Of a stretch of 64,000 nt of DNA, positions 16,963 to 25,578 are shown in pieces; within the stretch, counting starts at the first letter, position 1; each line of letters begins with the position of its first letter. The notes under the pieces were generated by a model. The model worked only from the letters and a program-made list of their open reading frames with translations. It was not told the DNA's origin and searched no databases. The stretch spans positions 248,001 to 312,000 of the forward strand of contig NZ_LBHV01000004.1 of NCBI RefSeq assembly GCF_001005825.1. The letters are read 5' to 3'. Source of the DNA: Rhizobium sp. LC145 (lineage in GTDB: Bacteria; Pseudomonadota; Alphaproteobacteria; Rhizobiales; Rhizobiaceae). The position numbers were made by a program, and so were the translations under genes.

Positions 16963-18807
16963 GTGGAGGCATTCTACATCATCCTCTTGGTCGGCACGAT
17001 CCTGGTGCTGGCGGCCGCATTCTCGAGCTTGCTCGCCTACCGCTTCGGCGCGCCGCTGCTGCTCATCTTCCTGTCGATCGGGCTGATCGCCGGCGTCGAT
17101 GGCCTCGGCATCCAATTCGACAATTTCCCCTTCTCCTACATGCTGGGCTCCCTGGCGCTGGCGATCGTGCTCTTCGATTCCGGCTTCGGCACTTCGATCC
17201 ACTCCTTCCGCATCGCCGCCCTGCCGGCGCTCACGCTTGCCTCCGTCGGCGTGCTCGTGACGGCGGCCATCTTCGCCTTTGCCGCCTCGCTGCTTCTCGG
17301 GCTCTCGCTTCTCGAAGGCCTGCTGCTCGGTTCCATCGTCGCGTCGACGGATGCGGCGGCCGTCTTCTTCCTGCTGCGCATCGGCGGCATCAACATCCGC
17401 GACAAGGTGCGCTCCACGCTGGAGGTGGAATCCGGCACCAACGACCCGATGGCGATCTTCCTCACCATCGCCCTCGTCGATCTGCTGGCGTCGGGGCGGG
17501 GCTTCGGAGGGCTCGACCTGCACTTCCTGTTTCTCTTCATCGAGGAAATGGGGCTCGGCATGATCTTCGGCCTGCTCGGCGGCATGATGATCGTATGGGT
17601 GCTGAACCGCTTCACCTCCGATCGCGGGCTCGCGCCGATCTTCGCGCTGACGCTGGCACTCCTCGTCTTCGCCTTCACCGGCGCGATCGGCGGCAGCGGC
17701 TTTCTTGCCGTCTATGTCGCCGGTATCTATGCGGGCAACCGCCGCATGTTCGCCAAGCAGGCGATCGCCCGTTTCCATGAGGGGCTTACCTGGCTGGCGC
17801 AGATCATCATGTTCCTCGTGCTGGGCCTGCTCGCCACGCCTTCGCAGTTCCCGCCGATCATCCTGCCTGCGGTGGCGCTAGCGCTTTTCCTGATCTTCGT
17901 CGCCCGCCCGATCGCCGTATGGCTCAGCCTGATGCCCTATGACCTCACGCAGCAGGAAACAGGCTTCGTCGCCTGGGTCGGCCTGCGCGGCGCGGTCTCC
18001 ATTCTGCTCGCCATCCTGCCGGTCATCGGCGGGCTCGAAAACGGCGTGATCTACTTCAACACCGCCTTCATCATCGTGCTTGTCTCGCTCTTCCTGCAAG
18101 GCTGGACGATCAAGCCGGTGGCCCAACGGCTCGGCCTCATCACTCCGCCCAGGATGGGCGCGGTAGACAAGGTGGAGCTCGACCTGCCGGGCGCCGCCCA
18201 TCACGAGCTGATCTCCTACCGCGTCGTGAAGGACAGCCCCATTCTCAGCGGCGAGCGCATTCCGCGCTGGGCCATGCCCTCGCTCGTCATCCGCGACGGC
18301 AAGAGCATGCGCTATCAGTATGCCGGCCGGTTGCGCGAAGGCGATCAGGTCTATCTCTTCGTCTCGCCGGCCTATACGCGCCTGCTCGACCGGCTCTTTG
18401 CCAGCCGCGTACCGGTGGAGGAGGACGATACCGAATTCTTCGGCGCCTTCTCGATTTCACCGGCCGGTCCCGCCAAGGAGCTCGACGCGGCCTATGGCCC
18501 CGGCCTGCTCACCCCTGCCGAAAAGGACATGACCGTCGGGGAACTGATGGTCCACCGTCTCGGCGGCAAGGCGGATTACGCCGACCGCATGCGTTTCGGC
18601 TCGATCGTGCTGATCGTCCGCGAACTCGACGAGCACGACAATATCCACGGCATCGGCATCTCTCTGGAACCGGTCGAGCCCGCGACCAACCTGCCGATCT
18701 TTATCAACATGCGCGAGATCGCCCACCGTGTCCGCGATTTCCTGCGCAGGCAGAGAGGCAGACCGGCAACCGGCGGTCCACCGGAAGGTCCCGGCACCAC
18801 CGTTTAA
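16963..18807 (+). CDS. K+/H+ antiporter (NhaP2/CvrA type)
   Basis: Inner-membrane monovalent cation/proton antiporter of the CPA1 family, 614 residues. About 12 hydrophobic spans fill residues 1-400 (LLIFLSIGLIAGVDGLGI; SIVASTDAAAVFFLLR, with the ion-site acids in STDAAA and ESGTNDP; VGLRGAVSILLAIL). A cytoplasmic regulatory tail follows: a TrkA-C-like segment (YRVVKDSPILSGERIPRW) and a CorC/HlyC-like end. The GTG at 16963 is chosen because AGGAA is 7 nt upstream and the first membrane span begins there. It interrupts the gap-pgk order common in this cluster. Potassium specificity is inferred from family architecture. Confidence 0.88.
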   Translation: MEAFYIILLVGTILVLAAAFSSLLAYRFGAPLLLIFLSIGLIAGVDGLGIQFDNFPFSYMLGSLALAIVLFDSGFGTSIHSFRIAALPALTLASVGVLVTAAIFAFAASLLLGLSLLEGLLLGSIVASTDAAAVFFLLRIGGINIRDKVRSTLEVESGTNDPMAIFLTIALVDLLASGRGFGGLDLHFLFLFIEEMGLGMIFGLLGGMMIVWVLNRFTSDRGLAPIFALTLALLVFAFTGAIGGSGFLAVYVAGIYAGNRRMFAKQAIARFHEGLTWLAQIIMFLVLGLLATPSQFPPIILPAVALALFLIFVARPIAVWLSLMPYDLTQQETGFVAWVGLRGAVSILLAILPVIGGLENGVIYFNTAFIIVLVSLFLQGWTIKPVAQRLGLITPPRMGAVDKVELDLPGAAHHELISYRVVKDSPILSGERIPRWAMPSLVIRDGKSMRYQYAGRLREGDQVYLFVSPAYTRLLDRLFASRVPVEEDDTEFFGAFSISPAGPAKELDAAYGPGLLTPAEKDMTVGELMVHRLGGKADYADRMRFGSIVLIVRELDEHDNIHGIGISLEPVEPATNLPIFINMREIAHRVRDFLRRQRGRPATGGPPEGPGTTV

Positions 18808-18876
18808 TTGGTTGCGATAAGAATTTTTGTGATTTTTTCCTATTTATGTCATGATCAACGGAATAGGAGATTTGAT

Positions 18877-19145
18877 ATGGCAACCATGACCGTGTCTCCT
18901 TGCCCGATCCGATGAAGGAATGGATCGAGGCGCAAGTTGAAAAAGGTGAATATGCCAGCGCCAGCGACTATGTGCGCGATCTGGTTCGCCGCGACCGGGA
19001 GCGGCGCGGGCGCGAATTCACCATGGATGAGCTTCGACAGCTCGTTGCAAATTCTCGTGCCAGCGGAATCGGCGCCCGCAGCTTGGATGATCTTTTCGCA
19101 GAAGCCGAACATATAGCGGCAACCCGCGAGGGTATTCGTGAATAG
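18877..19145 (+). pseudogene. Frameshifted ParD-type antitoxin
   Basis: Remnant or frameshifted CopG/ParD antitoxin. The ATG at 18877 with AGGAG upstream reads MATMTVS and then stops after five more codons. In the frame two bases later, a normal ParD continuation begins at 18900 (LPDPMKEWIEAQVEKGEYA, then ASDYVRDLVRRDRERR) and runs to 19145. Removing the two C residues at 18898-18899 restores a standard ParD N-terminus. Expression of the downstream part would need a TTG start at 18900, which has only a poor ribosome site and lacks the ribbon strand that binds DNA. It overlaps the following ParE remnant by 8 nt. Broken by a 2-nt insertion (or 1-nt deletion). Confidence 0.72.
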
Positions 19146-19428
19146 CTACCGGCTGACCGCCAGGGCGGAAAGCGAAATCCTCGATATCTTCATCTACGGT
19201 ATCGAGCAATTCGGGTTGAGGCAGGCTCGTCTTTACAAGGACGATATGGAGGACTGCTTCCAGCTTTTGGTAGACAATCCGCGAATGGGACGGCCCGCCA
19301 CCTAGATTGGCGAGGGCGTCCGGCGGCATGAACACGGAAGCCATATCGTCCTCTACGAAATCGACGGCTCCGGCATTCTCATCCTCGCCGTCATACATCA
19401 GAGAAGCGTTCGTCGCCTAAAACTCTAA
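19138..19428 (+). pseudogene. ParE-type toxin with internal stop codon
   Basis: A 96-codon frame starting at GTG 19138 reads as a ParE/RelE-fold toxin: YRLTARAESEILDIFIYGIE at the N-terminus, then QLLVDNPRMGRPAT, an in-frame TAG at 19303-19305, and after it IGEGVRRHEHGSHIVLYEID and ILAVIHQRSVRRLKL to a TAA at 19426. The TAG lies where ParE proteins continue without interruption, so it is a nonsense mutation in an otherwise conserved gene. Both halves of this toxin-antitoxin module are therefore disrupted. A truncated 55-residue product is possible but would lack the C-terminal strand and catalytic/gyrase-binding part. Confidence 0.8.
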
Positions 19429-19495
19429 GTCTTGCGTCACCGGTCAGGCATAGTATGGTCCGGCTCCAACCACTTCCCAGGAGATGCATCCAGCC

Positions 19496-20698
19496 ATGCC
19501 GGCCTTCAAGACCCTCGACGACCTTTCCGACATCGCAGGCAAGCGCGCGCTCGTGCGCGTCGATCTCAACGTTCCCGTTGCCGACGGCAAGGTGACGGAC
19601 ACGACCCGTATCGAGCGCGTCGCGCCCACCATCCTGGAATTGTCTGAAAAGGGCGCCAAGGTGATCCTGCTCGCCCATTTCGGCCGTCCGAAGGGTGAGC
19701 CCGTTGCCGACATGTCGCTGTCGCTGATCGTCCCCACTGTCGAGCAGGTGCTCGATCATGCGGTTCTCTTCGCTTCCGATTGCATCGGCCCCGCCGCCGA
19801 GGAAGCAATCGCGAAGATGGCTGACGGCGATATCCTGCTTCTGGAAAACACCCGTTTCCACAAGGGTGAAGAGAAGAACGACCCCGCCTTCACGAAAGAA
19901 CTGGCGAAGAACGGCGACATCTACGTCAACGACGCCTTTTCCGCCGCCCATCGCGCGCATGCCTCGACCGAAGGTCTTGCCCACCATCTGCCGGCCTATG
20001 CCGGCCGCACCATGCAGGAAGAGCTGGAGGCCTTGGAAAAGGGCCTCGGCAATCCGGTCCATCCGGTCGTGGCGATCGTCGGCGGCGCCAAGGTTTCCAC
20101 CAAGATCGACCTCCTTACGAACCTCGTGAAGAAGGTCGATGCGCTGGTGATCGGCGGCGGCATGGCCAATACCTTCATCGCCGCGCGCGGCACCAATGTG
20201 GGCAAATCGCTCTGCGAGCACGACCTTGCCGATACCGCCAAACAGATCATGATCGAGGCCGCATCCGCCGGCTGCGCCATCATCCTGCCGGTGGATGGCG
20301 TCGTCGCACGCGAGTTCAAGGCGGGCGCCGCCAACGAGGTGGTGAGCATCGATGCCATTCCCGCCGACGCCATGGTGCTGGATGTGGGGCCGAAATCCAT
20401 CGAGGCGATTAATTCCTGGATTTCCCGGGCCAATACCCTCGTCTGGAACGGTCCGCTCGGCGCTTTCGAAATCGAGCCCTTCGATGCGGCGACGGTCGCA
20501 GCCGCAGAACACGCGGCCGAAGAGACGAAAGCGGGCAAGCTGATCTCGGTCGCCGGCGGCGGCGATACGGTGGCAGCTCTCAATCATGCTGACGTGGCCG
20601 ACGATTTCAGCTATGTTTCCACAGCCGGGGGCGCTTTCCTGGAATGGATGGAAGGCAAGGAACTGCCTGGCGTGGCCGTGCTCGCCAAGAACGCCTGA
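19496..20698 (+). CDS. pgk: Phosphoglycerate kinase
   Basis: Reversible ATP synthesis from 1,3-bisphosphoglycerate. With the start at 19496 ([17 protein letters not shown]) it has 400 residues. Visible blocks: [43 protein letters not shown], and the C-terminal [12 protein letters not shown]. The ATG at 19484 is too close to the AGGAG at 19478 region, so the downstream start is preferred though its spacing is long. It follows the parDE remnant and precedes fda, continuing the glycolytic cluster. Confidence 0.96.
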   Translation: MPAFKTLDDLSDIAGKRALVRVDLNVPVADGKVTDTTRIERVAPTILELSEKGAKVILLAHFGRPKGEPVADMSLSLIVPTVEQVLDHAVLFASDCIGPAAEEAIAKMADGDILLLENTRFHKGEEKNDPAFTKELAKNGDIYVNDAFSAAHRAHASTEGLAHHLPAYAGRTMQEELEALEKGLGNPVHPVVAIVGGAKVSTKIDLLTNLVKKVDALVIGGGMANTFIAARGTNVGKSLCEHDLADTAKQIMIEAASAGCAIILPVDGVVAREFKAGAANEVVSIDAIPADAMVLDVGPKSIEAINSWISRANTLVWNGPLGAFEIEPFDAATVAAAEHAAEETKAGKLISVAGGGDTVAALNHADVADDFSYVSTAGGAFLEWMEGKELPGVAVLAKNA

Positions 20699-20778
20699 GC
20701 CGGATTCGGTGGAAACGGCGCTCGGACATAGGCCCGGGCGTCAACCGGTCAAGAGCTTTTAAAAAATTTATTTGTTTT

Positions 20779-20814
20779 AAACGATTGAAATAATTTCAAT
20801 CGTTTCAGTCGTTT
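20779..20814. promoter_or_regulatory. Palindromic operator upstream of fda
   Basis: Perfect 13-bp inverted repeat (AAACGATTGAAAT at 20779-20791, ATTTCAATCGTTT at 20793-20805) around a single central A, followed at once by a third half-site TTTCAGTCGTTT (20803-20814). It stands out in AT-rich sequence about 100 nt before fda. Symmetry and spacing suggest a dimeric LacI- or RpiR-type sugar regulator, but the protein is not identifiable from this window. Confidence 0.55.
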
Positions 20815-20912
20815 AAGGCAGGATTTTCCTTCTCTATAACTTCTGTTATCGGCGAATTGTCAGATTGGGAGATGAGCGCGTTTCGCGCCAAGTTTAGGGA
20901 CAGGAGTGTAGT

Positions 20913-21809
20913 ATGGTGGACGCGAAGATGTTGAACAAGATGAGTTCTGCGCCCGGATTTATTGCGGCGCTGGACCAAAGCGGTGGTTCAACACCTGGAG
21001 CGTTGCGCCTTTATGGCGTATCCGATGCCGACTATCAGGGTGATGAGGAGATGTTCCGCCTGGTGCACGCCATGCGCGTCCGCATCATGAGCGCGCCCGC
21101 CTTCATGGGCGACAAGGTTATCGGCGCTATCCTGTTCGAGCGGACCATGGACGGCGACGTCGATGGTCAGGCTGTTCCGTCCTATCTCTGGGAAAAGCGG
21201 GGCGTCGTGCCCTTCCTCAAAGTCGACAAGGGCCTGAACACCGAAGAAAACGGCGTTCAAACGATGAAGCCCATGCCCGATCTGGATACTCTCCTGATCC
21301 GCGGTCGCGAAAAGGGGATATTCGGAACCAAGATGCGCTCGGTGATCGGCCACGCCGATAAGGCCGGGATCGCCGCCGTCGTGCAGCAGCAGTTCGAGGT
21401 GGCGCGCCGGATCATCGGCCAGGGTCTCATGCCGATCATCGAGCCTGAAGTTTCCATCAAGAGCCCGACGAAGGAACAGGCCGAAGCCATTTTGCGCGAT
21501 GAGATTGCACAACAACTCGACAAGCTTCCCGCGGGCGAGACAGTCATGCTTAAATTGACGATCCCGACGGTCGCCGATTTCTACGCTCCTCTGATCGCTC
21601 ATAAGTCGGTCGTTCGCGTCGTCGCCCTTTCCGGCGGCTACAGCACCGCGGAAGCCTGCGAAAAGCTCGGCCATAACCATGGCATGATCGCGAGTTTCTC
21701 CCGCGCCTTGGCGGAAAACCTGCGCGTCACGATGAGTGACGCAGAATTCGATGCGAGCCTGGCCGAAACGATCGATCAAATCTACGCCGCAAGCGTCAAG
21801 AAGTCCTGA
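20913..21809 (+). CDS. Class I fructose-bisphosphate aldolase
   Basis: Schiff-base aldolase cleaving fructose-1,6-bisphosphate. The 298 residues match the short bacterial class I group: FIAALDQSGGSTPGALR near 16-32, AILFERTMDG, VPFLKVDKGL, IIEPEVSI and the lysine-bearing MLKLTIPT. CAGGAG lies about 8 nt before the ATG. It has its own AT-rich promoter region with a palindromic operator and its own terminator, so it can be regulated separately from pgk. No class II enzyme is seen in the window. Confidence 0.94.
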   Translation: MVDAKMLNKMSSAPGFIAALDQSGGSTPGALRLYGVSDADYQGDEEMFRLVHAMRVRIMSAPAFMGDKVIGAILFERTMDGDVDGQAVPSYLWEKRGVVPFLKVDKGLNTEENGVQTMKPMPDLDTLLIRGREKGIFGTKMRSVIGHADKAGIAAVVQQQFEVARRIIGQGLMPIIEPEVSIKSPTKEQAEAILRDEIAQQLDKLPAGETVMLKLTIPTVADFYAPLIAHKSVVRVVALSGGYSTAEACEKLGHNHGMIASFSRALAENLRVTMSDAEFDASLAETIDQIYAASVKKS

Positions 21810-21871
21810 TGATCGGCTGTAAAGCATATCGTTAATCTCAGGCGATATGCCATGTCCGCGCTCTGCGGGAT

Positions 21872-21906
21872 GGCCGTGCCGGCACTCCGGCACGGCCTTT
21901 CATTTT
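21872..21906 (+). terminator. Rho-independent terminator for fda
   Basis: Perfect 11-bp stem GGCCGTGCCGG/CCGGCACGGCC with loop CACT, followed by TTTCATTTT. A second inverted repeat, GCATATCG (21824-21831) and CGATATGC (21843-21850), lies between the stop and the terminator. Confidence 0.85.
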
Positions 21907-21958
21907 GCGCCTCCGAACCTAATTGCACCTCTGGCGTTCCATGGGAAGGAGGTGAACC

Positions 21959-22405
21959 ATGAGCGACTTGAACACACAGGTCCGCGCCCTGTTCGATGAT
22001 TACGGCCGGATCAGCGACCAGGCTCTCACGGACCCGCAGGCGGCAGATTTCGATCGCCTTGCCGACGCCTTTGCGGAACACTTCGTCGGCTCGGCCCCGC
22101 AAGGCGTGTTCGCCGGCACCAATGACGACAAGCTCAGGGCGGTGATACCCCAGGGCTTCGCACATTACCGAAAGGTCGGCGGAAAGCGGATGCTGCTGCA
22201 GGGTCTGCAAATCACGCCGCTCGACGAGCTTCATGCGGTCGCGGTGGTCGATTGGGAATTCGCCTACGAAAACAAGGCGCGCAAGGCAGGCACTATCCGC
22301 TTCACCAATTTCTATTTCGTCACGATCGCGAGCGGCGAACCGAAGATTTTCGCCTATGTCACCGCCGACGAACAGAAGGCAATGAAGGACCACGGCCTCG
22401 CCTGA
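21959..22405 (+). CDS. NTF2/SnoaL-like hypothetical protein
   Basis: A 148-residue cytosolic protein with a helical N-terminus (VRALFDDYGRISDQALTD) followed by a beta-rich part (FVGSAPQGVFAGTND, VAVVDWEFAYE, IRFTNFYFVTI, IFAYVTADEQ) typical of the cone-shaped NTF2/SnoaL fold. A strong AAGGAGG-type site precedes the ATG. Such proteins can be small enzymes or ligand binders; no catalytic residues can be assigned. It stands alone between fda and the PhzF-type gene. Confidence 0.75.
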   Translation: MSDLNTQVRALFDDYGRISDQALTDPQAADFDRLADAFAEHFVGSAPQGVFAGTNDDKLRAVIPQGFAHYRKVGGKRMLLQGLQITPLDELHAVAVVDWEFAYENKARKAGTIRFTNFYFVTIASGEPKIFAYVTADEQKAMKDHGLA

Positions 22406-22516
22406 CGCGAAGCCCTCCTGTCGCTTCTGTTTTGCTGATGGAGCGATCAAAAACATTGGCTGGTGGACGCTGGGACGAAGCGTTTAAATCGCGATACTCT
22501 CTTCAGAGGAGGCTCC

Positions 22517-23422
22517 ATGCCGACCGCCGAATACGTCACCGTCGATGTCTTCACCTCCGAACGCTTCAGCGGCAATCCGCTTGCCGTGATCACCGATGCG
22601 CGTGGCATTAGCGACGAGGCCATGCAGAAGATCGCGGCGGAGTTCGGCTATTCGGAAACCACTTTCGTGTTGCCGCCCGAAGATCCGGAAAACAGCGCCT
22701 GTGTGCGCATCTTCACGCCGACGGTGGAAGTTCCCTTCGCCGGCCATCCGAATGTCGGAACCGCCTATGTGCTCGGCCAGCGGCCCGAACTCTTCGGCAC
22801 GCCGGTTGGCGACAGGCTGCGCTTCGAGGAACTGGCGGGATTGGTGGAGGTCGAACTCCTGCGGGAGGAAAGCCGCGTCATCGGCGCCACCATCCGCGCG
22901 CCGCGCCCTCTTGATGTCGGCGACGAGGTGACGCCCGATCTTATCGCCCGCTGCGCTTCGATCGAGCCCGCCATGGTGCTGACCCAAACGCACGCGCCGA
23001 TCTTCGCCTCCGTGGGCCTGCCCTTCGCGCTTGCCGAGATCGACAGTCTCGAGGCGCTTGGTGCCGCGTGCCCCGATCTTTCCGCCTTCCGCGAAGCGGC
23101 AGGCCGGCACCAGGTGACGGACTTTTCGCTTTTCCTCTATGTCCGCCAGGAGCCCTGGCGGGTGCGCGCCCGCATGTTCGCGCCGCTCGACAACGTGATG
23201 GAAGACCCGGCGACCGGTAGTGCTTCGGCAGCACTTGCCGCCTATCTGGCGACGCTTGCCGAGGAGGCGGATCTCGATACCCACATCACCGTCGAGCAGG
23301 GCGTGGAGATGGGCCGCGCGAGCGTCATCGAGCTCGACGTGAGAAAGCAGGGCGGCATCGTCCGCGATGTCAGCATTTCCGGCCGATGCGTTTCCGCCAT
23401 GCGCGGCGCTATCGACTGGTGA
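22517..23422 (+). CDS. PhzF-family isomerase/epimerase-like protein
   Basis: A 301-residue member of the PhzF/DapF-fold family, named after phenazine biosynthesis but mostly of unknown substrate. Conserved blocks: [30 protein letters not shown] (with the catalytic-type Glu), [19 protein letters not shown] and [17 protein letters not shown]. The start at 22517 is set by AGAGGAGG just upstream. There are no phenazine genes nearby, so a phenazine role is not supported. It converges with a small membrane-protein gene whose stop abuts its own. Confidence 0.9.
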   Translation: MPTAEYVTVDVFTSERFSGNPLAVITDARGISDEAMQKIAAEFGYSETTFVLPPEDPENSACVRIFTPTVEVPFAGHPNVGTAYVLGQRPELFGTPVGDRLRFEELAGLVEVELLREESRVIGATIRAPRPLDVGDEVTPDLIARCASIEPAMVLTQTHAPIFASVGLPFALAEIDSLEALGAACPDLSAFREAAGRHQVTDFSLFLYVRQEPWRVRARMFAPLDNVMEDPATGSASAALAAYLATLAEEADLDTHITVEQGVEMGRASVIELDVRKQGGIVRDVSISGRCVSAMRGAIDW

Positions 23423-23584
23423 TCAGGTAAATTCCCTGAGCAGCAGCGCCACCGCCCATATCGCGAAGGCGAAAACCGCAAGCTTCCAGAAATCTCCCCG
23501 CCGCCTCAGGCCCGGCAGGTCGAGCGGACGGATGATCTGCACCAGCATGGCCAGGATCAGCAGGACCGAGATTGTTTTCGTCAT
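23423..23584 (-). CDS. Small membrane protein, 53 aa
   Basis: Short ORF starting at 23584 and ending directly against the PhzF stop. Two hydrophobic stretches are visible (ISVLLILAMLVQIIRPLD near 5-22 and FWKLAVFAFAIWAVALLL near 30-48) separated by a basic loop (RRRGD), so a two-span membrane hairpin is likely. Function unknown. Confidence is limited by size and weak ribosome site. Confidence 0.55.
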   Translation of the reverse strand: MTKTISVLLILAMLVQIIRPLDLPGLRRRGDFWKLAVFAFAIWAVALLLREFT

Positions 23585-23769
23585 CGCTTTTTAACCTCGC
23601 CCCGCCGCCATAGGCTGGACATTTTTGCACTTCACCACAGATAGCCTCAGCAAGGGAACATCCGCCGAGGACTGCGTTAACGCCTGCTTTACTACAAGGC
23701 AACATAGCTACTCGCTGCCCTGCATTTTCAGGGTTGATCACCGGTACGAGAGAAAAAGACAGTATCGAA

Positions 23770-25065
23770 ATGAGCCGAAACCTGCTGCCAGTCCTCGCCC
23801 TCCTCACCGGTACACTTTTTCTCTTCCTCGGCAACGGTCTCCAGGGATTGCTTCTGCCGCTCCGCGGCACCCAGGAAGGTTACTCCAACGATGTTCTCGG
23901 CCTGCTCGGAACCACCTGGGCCGCAGGCTTCGTGCTCGGCTGCTTCGTGGCTCCGAGCGTGGTACGGCGTATAGGCCATGTGCGGGCGTTTTCCGGCTTC
24001 CTGGCGCTGATCTGCTTCAACGTGCTCATCACCGGCATTTTCGTCGAGCAGACCTCCTGGCTGGTGCTGCGCGCCATCACCGGCTTCTGCACGGCCGGCA
24101 CCTCGATGATCATCGAAAGTTGGCTGAACGAGCGGGCGACCAACGAGAGTCGCGGTACGATCTTCTCCTTCTATATCTCCATCACCCTGTTTGGTGTGGT
24201 CGGCGGGCAGCTCATGGTGCCCTTCTCGGATGTTTCCACGCCGCTGCTCTTCATGGTCTGCGGCATGCTCTATTGCGTCGCGCAATTGCCGACGACGCTT
24301 TCCAAGGCCGCCTCCCCGCAGCCGCTGAAGCGCGTTAACCTTGATCTCAGGGCGCTCTTCCGCAATTCGCCCATCGCCTCTGTCGGCATCCTCCTGATCG
24401 GCATCGCAAACGGCGCCTACGGTACGCTCGGCGCCGTCTTCGCCACGCGTGTGGGGCTGGACCACGGCGCGGTCGCCGCCATGGTCAGCATCACCATTTT
24501 CGCGGGCGCCATCATGCAGTTCCCCGCAGGCCGCCTTTCCGACCGCATGGACCGCCGCCATGTGCTGGCGGGGCTTTCCGCCGTCTCGGCAGTCGCCGGG
24601 CTGGCCCTCGTGCTTTTCCAGCCGGTAAACGTCTACGCCATCATCGTTCTGGTCGCCCTTTACGGCGCGACTGCCAACGCGCTCTATCCAATCGCCGTGG
24701 CGCACGCCAACGACTTTGCCGCACCGGAGGATTTCGTGAAGGTCTCGGGCGGGCTGCTGCTGCTCTTCGGCATAGGCACGATCATCGGCCCCAGTCTCGG
24801 CGGGCCGGTGATGACTTCGCTCGGGCCGCATGCGGTCTTTGCAGTTACCGCCGGTGCGCATATTCTAGTGTCGGCCTATGCGGTCCTGCGCAGCCGCGCC
24901 CGTCCCCCCGTACCGGTGGACGAGCGCGACACCTACACGACCGCGCCCGCCGGGACGACACCGCTGGGAACGCCGGAAGGACTGTCGCTCGATCCGCGCG
25001 CCAACACGGAGGCCGCAACGGACACGAACCAACCGCAGGAGAGTCAGCATGAGCTTTCTCGATGA
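23770..25065 (+). CDS. MFS transporter (YcaD-like)
   Basis: Major facilitator with about 12 spans over 431 residues: LLPVLALLTGTLFLFLGNGL at the N-terminus, the loop-2/3 motif VRRIGHVRAFSG, SMIIESWLNERATNESRG (typical of the YcaD group), and the second-half motif GRLSDRMDRRHVL. The C-terminal tail is polar and Pro/Thr-rich. The start at 23770 (MSRNLLPVLALL) places the first span correctly; an upstream start at 23734 is less likely. The substrate is unknown. It overlaps the DUF1192 gene by 17 nt. Confidence 0.88.
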   Translation: MSRNLLPVLALLTGTLFLFLGNGLQGLLLPLRGTQEGYSNDVLGLLGTTWAAGFVLGCFVAPSVVRRIGHVRAFSGFLALICFNVLITGIFVEQTSWLVLRAITGFCTAGTSMIIESWLNERATNESRGTIFSFYISITLFGVVGGQLMVPFSDVSTPLLFMVCGMLYCVAQLPTTLSKAASPQPLKRVNLDLRALFRNSPIASVGILLIGIANGAYGTLGAVFATRVGLDHGAVAAMVSITIFAGAIMQFPAGRLSDRMDRRHVLAGLSAVSAVAGLALVLFQPVNVYAIIVLVALYGATANALYPIAVAHANDFAAPEDFVKVSGGLLLLFGIGTIIGPSLGGPVMTSLGPHAVFAVTAGAHILVSAYAVLRSRARPPVPVDERDTYTTAPAGTTPLGTPEGLSLDPRANTEAATDTNQPQESQHELSR

Positions 25066-25240
25066 CGATAGACCGAAAAAGCCTGCCGCCCACGAACTGG
25101 GCTCCGATCTTTCGATGCTCTCGGTGGACGAACTCGACACCCGCATCGGGTTCCTGAAGGAGGAAATCCTCCGGATGGAGGCGGAGAAGGAGCGCAAGAC
25201 GGCCGGCCGGCGCGCGGCGGACAGTTTCTTCAAGAGCTGA
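25049..25240 (+). CDS. DUF1192 small protein
   Basis: A 63-residue charged, helical protein. MSFLDDDRPKKP and the central SMLSVDELDTRIGFLKEEIL followed by RMEAEKERK are the family signature. It starts inside the 3' end of the MFS gene with AGGAG upstream, so it is translated from the same transcript. Function unknown; family members are widespread short alphaproteobacterial proteins. Confidence 0.82.
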   Translation: MSFLDDDRPKKPAAHELGSDLSMLSVDELDTRIGFLKEEILRMEAEKERKTAGRRAADSFFKS

Positions 25241-25283
25241 AAGCCTGCGTCAAACCGGGAATTCTGTGAAACCGGCAACCGGC

Positions 25284-25298
25284 TTAACCCCGTATTAA
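25284..25298 (+). promoter_or_regulatory. CtrA box at a candidate sRNA promoter
   Basis: Perfect TTAA-N7-TTAA (TTAACCCCGTATTAA). A TATATC -10-like element at 25311-25316 puts this box over the -35 region, the usual position for CtrA activation. The only structure downstream before the next CtrA box is the three-hairpin RNA at 25322-25421. Confidence 0.6.
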
Positions 25299-25321
25299 TC
25301 ATTAATGGACTATATCATGGG

Positions 25322-25421
25322 GCATCCAGACCTTCTGGATTCAGACAGTTTCACCGTTCGGCGAATGGGTCTGATTTTCTCCCTGTTTTACCTTGAGAGC
25401 CGCTTTTGCGGCTCTTCTTTT
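25322..25421 (+). ncRNA. Candidate CtrA-controlled small RNA (~100 nt)
   Basis: No ORF, but three consecutive hairpins: ATCCAGA-CCT-TCTGGAT (25324-25340); TCAGAC...GTCTGA (25341-25346 with 25369-25374) with an inner CCG/CGG pairing; and a terminator AGAGCCGC-TTTT-GCGGCTCT followed by TCTTTTAA (25396-25421). The single-stranded linker between hairpins 2 and 3 is pyrimidine-rich (TTTTCTCCCTGTTTTACCTT), suitable for pairing with ribosome-binding sites. Promoter elements with a CtrA box precede it. Size and three-hairpin plan recall rhizobial cell-cycle sRNAs such as EcpR1, but I cannot confirm identity from memory. Confidence 0.6.
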
Positions 25422-25447
25422 AATGGTTCCCACCGAAATTGTGGGTA

Positions 25448-25462
25448 TTAACCTTTCCTTAA
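25448..25462 (+). promoter_or_regulatory. CtrA box upstream of rcdA
   Basis: Perfect TTAA-N7-TTAA (TTAACCTTTCCTTAA). TATAAG at 25485-25490 would be the -10, so the box covers the -35. It lies about 117 nt before the rcdA start. Direct CtrA control of rcdA would close a feedback loop because RcdA promotes CtrA proteolysis in Caulobacter. Confidence 0.65.
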
Positions 25463-25578
25463 GAAACGTCTTGCGGATTTCCGCTATAAGGCTCATGTTC
25501 AGGTCAATTAGAACGGCACGGGAACCTTCTGCCGACGTCCCCATTGCCTGAATGTGATGCGTTAGCGGGAATGAAATC

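Noticed and set aside
16963-18807. Antiporter gene considered as part of a horizontally acquired block with parDE
   Set aside because: Its codon use and GC content look like its neighbours; only the parDE remnant is AT-richer and foreign in character.
22517-23422. PhzF considered as evidence for phenazine biosynthesis
   Set aside because: No other phz genes are present, and the family is mostly unrelated to phenazines.
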